From assembly GCA_001311585.1 (NCBI GenBank), contig BBBN01000122.1:1-5417 (forward strand): a stretch of DNA of 5,417 bases, read 5' to 3'. The DNA comes from Thermus sp. JCM 17653. Its GTDB lineage: Bacteria; Deinococcota; Deinococci; Deinococcales; Thermaceae. The stretch's first letter is position 1, and each line of letters opens with the position of its first letter. Of the stretch, positions 4,165 to 5,417 are shown one piece after another. The notes under the pieces are model-generated. The model had not been told where the DNA came from. It made no database searches and was given only the letters and a program-made list of their open reading frames with translations. A program made the position numbers and the translations under genes.

Positions 4165-5417
4165 CCGCACCACTCCCGTAGGCGTAGACCCGCCCCTCGG
4201 GGTCCTTGAAGACCGAGCCCAAAGCATTGCTCCCCTCCAGGTTCAGGGCGTAGGGCCCCTCCGTGCCCCCAGGGTAGGCCCGCAGGCGGTTCCCCTCGGT
4301 GTAGGTGAGGCGCACCAGCCCCTCCGGGAAGCCCGGCAGGAAGAGGAGGAGCCGCTTGTCCCCCCCGGGCACCGGCACCACCCCCCCCGTCTCCTTGAGG
4401 AGGGCCTCGGAGCCCGTGCTGGAGGCGAAGAGCCGGGTGGCGTCCAGGTCAAAGCTTCGGGGGCTAATCCAAATGGCGGGTGAGGGGGGTGCTGACCAAA
4501 AAGGTAGGTACCTCCCAAAGGCATTCCAGGACGAGCTGCACTCCCGGCTCCAAGTCGCCTCCCCGTTCGCCCCCTGGCGGGTGGGCCGGGTGAGCCAGTC
4601 CCGGGCGAAGGTGGCCGCGTCCAGGCGCAGGAAGCCTACACAAAAGGTGGTCGCAATAAATAAAGACGACGTATCACGGTAGGTCTGAAAGAAACCCACC
4701 TCGAAGACCGCATAGACCTTTCCCCCCTCCAGGCGCAGGGCCGGGGTGCCGGACCAGTTGTAAACGCTGTAGTCGTCCCCCGAGCCGTTGCAGCCGTTCG
4801 GCGAGGTGATCTCCTGCAGGTCCTGGGGGGTGGGGTCGTGCAGGGCCAGCCGGGTCAGGGAAGACCCCGCCATCCGGTACTTGGCGAAGCGCACCCGGAG
4901 GATCCGCCGGGTGGTGGACCCGCAAGGGGCCTGGACGTACCGGCTTCCCCCCACGTAGAGGGTGTCCCCCTCCAGGGCCAGGGCGGTGACAAAGGCGAAG
5001 TCCGCCGAGAGGTCGTACTGGGCCAGGAGGGTACCCCCCTGAAGGACCAGCACCGGAGCTTGGGGATTGGAAAGATCTCCCACATATCCCCCCACGAACA
5101 CCCGCCCGTCCCCGAGGACGAGAACGTCAAGGGGGGTCAAGGGCAGGTCGTAGCTCCAGGCGGGGTTCCCCGTGGCGGGGTCAAAGCAGTAGAGCTTCTT
5201 GCCCATCCAAACATACCCGCACGCCAGGCTCCCCGCGGCGGAGAGCTCCGGCAAAGGACTGTTTTCCTCTCTCAGGGAGGCCCGCCACAGGGGCTGGAAG
5301 CGCCGGAGGAGGAGCTCGGGGCTCTGGGCGAGCACCTGGTCCCCCGCCACGAGCCTAGCCCGCACCCCCTTGCCCAGCTCGTCCAGGCCCACCGGGAGCT
5401 CCCAGGCCCGGCCAGGG
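4133..5417 (-). CDS. Secreted beta-propeller-like protein, C-terminal 427 residues (5' end outside window)
   Basis: The frame is open from the window edge (PGRAWELPVGLDELGKG) to TAG at 4135-4133. GTG 5392 is the first possible start, but coding-like sequence precedes it and it lacks a signal peptide, so the gene very probably begins outside. Counting from GTG 5392, blade-like beta repeats occur at LYCFDPATGNPAWSYDL (68-84, a PQQ-repeat/WD-like strand set), VLGDGRVFVGGYVG (92-105), LALEGDTLYVGGSRY (138-152), LRLEGGKVYAVFEVG (219-233), FDLDATRLFASSTGSE, and the last strand DPEGRVYAYGSGADGRGLVV. Six cysteines (58, 69, 157, 201, 251, 285) suggest disulfides in an exported protein. No catalytic motif is seen; a binding or scaffold role is a guess. 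It overlaps the next membrane-protein gene by 32 bases, so the two are probably co-translated. The frame is intact over nearly 1.3 kb. Confidence 0.8.
   Translation of the reverse strand, partial: PGRAWELPVGLDELGKGVRARLVAGDQVLAQSPELLLRRFQPLWRASLREENSPLPELSAAGSLACGYVWMGKKLYCFDPATGNPAWSYDLPLTPLDVLVLGDGRVFVGGYVGDLSNPQAPVLVLQGGTLLAQYDLSADFAFVTALALEGDTLYVGGSRYVQAPCGSTTRRILRVRFAKYRMAGSSLTRLALHDPTPQDLQEITSPNGCNGSGDDYSVYNWSGTPALRLEGGKVYAVFEVGFFQTYRDTSSLFIATTFCVGFLRLDAATFARDWLTRPTRQGANGEATWSRECSSSWNAFGRYLPFWSAPPSPAIWISPRSFDLDATRLFASSTGSEALLKETGGVVPVPGGDKRLLLFLPGFPEGLVRLTYTEGNRLRAYPGGTEGPYALNLEGSNALGSVFKDPEGRVYAYGSGADGRGLVVRLR

Overview
The window is very GC-rich, its codons nearly all end in G or C, and its proteins are rich in Leu, Arg, Glu, Gly and Pro. 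Together with two proteins that closely match what I remember of Thermus sequences (a soluble PQQ-type sugar dehydrogenase and the methionine-salvage isomerase MtnA), this points to a Thermus chromosome. All recognisable genes lie on the minus strand, so the biological reading order runs from high to low coordinates. There is no gene-free stretch over about 100 bases.

Reading order: (1) 5417-4133 is the C-terminal part of a secreted, cysteine-containing beta-propeller-like protein that enters from outside the window. (2) 4164-3634 and (3) 3619 (or 3700)-2894 are two membrane proteins that overlap in different frames. One missing base near 3702 would join them into a single protein of about 423 residues, and I think that is the more likely truth. 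(4) 2814-2242 is a 190-residue lipoprotein with a strong Shine-Dalgarno sequence, preceded by a short palindrome-rich leader. (5) 2161-1107 is a Tat-like-exported PQQ-dependent aldose sugar dehydrogenase. (6) 1096-106 is mtnA. (7) 125-1 is the start of a ComF-family protein, overlapping the end of mtnA and running off the window.

The first four genes look like a cell-envelope cassette of unknown function: a secreted propeller, polytopic membrane protein(s) and a lipoprotein, closely packed or overlapping. The last three form a second tight group, sugar dehydrogenase-mtnA-comF-like, separated from the first by a 10-bp GC hairpin.

The most striking property is damage to the reading frames. The sugar dehydrogenase and mtnA cannot be read in single frames. 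Their conserved sequence is spread over several frames at ten sites within about 1.5 kb, and at each site the family sequence is restored by adding one or two G or C. No nonsense substitutions are needed and the catalytic motifs survive. This is either systematic base loss in the sequence record or very recent inactivation. The propeller and lipoprotein genes show no such damage. I found no RNA gene, mobile element, CRISPR array or convincing new defence system.
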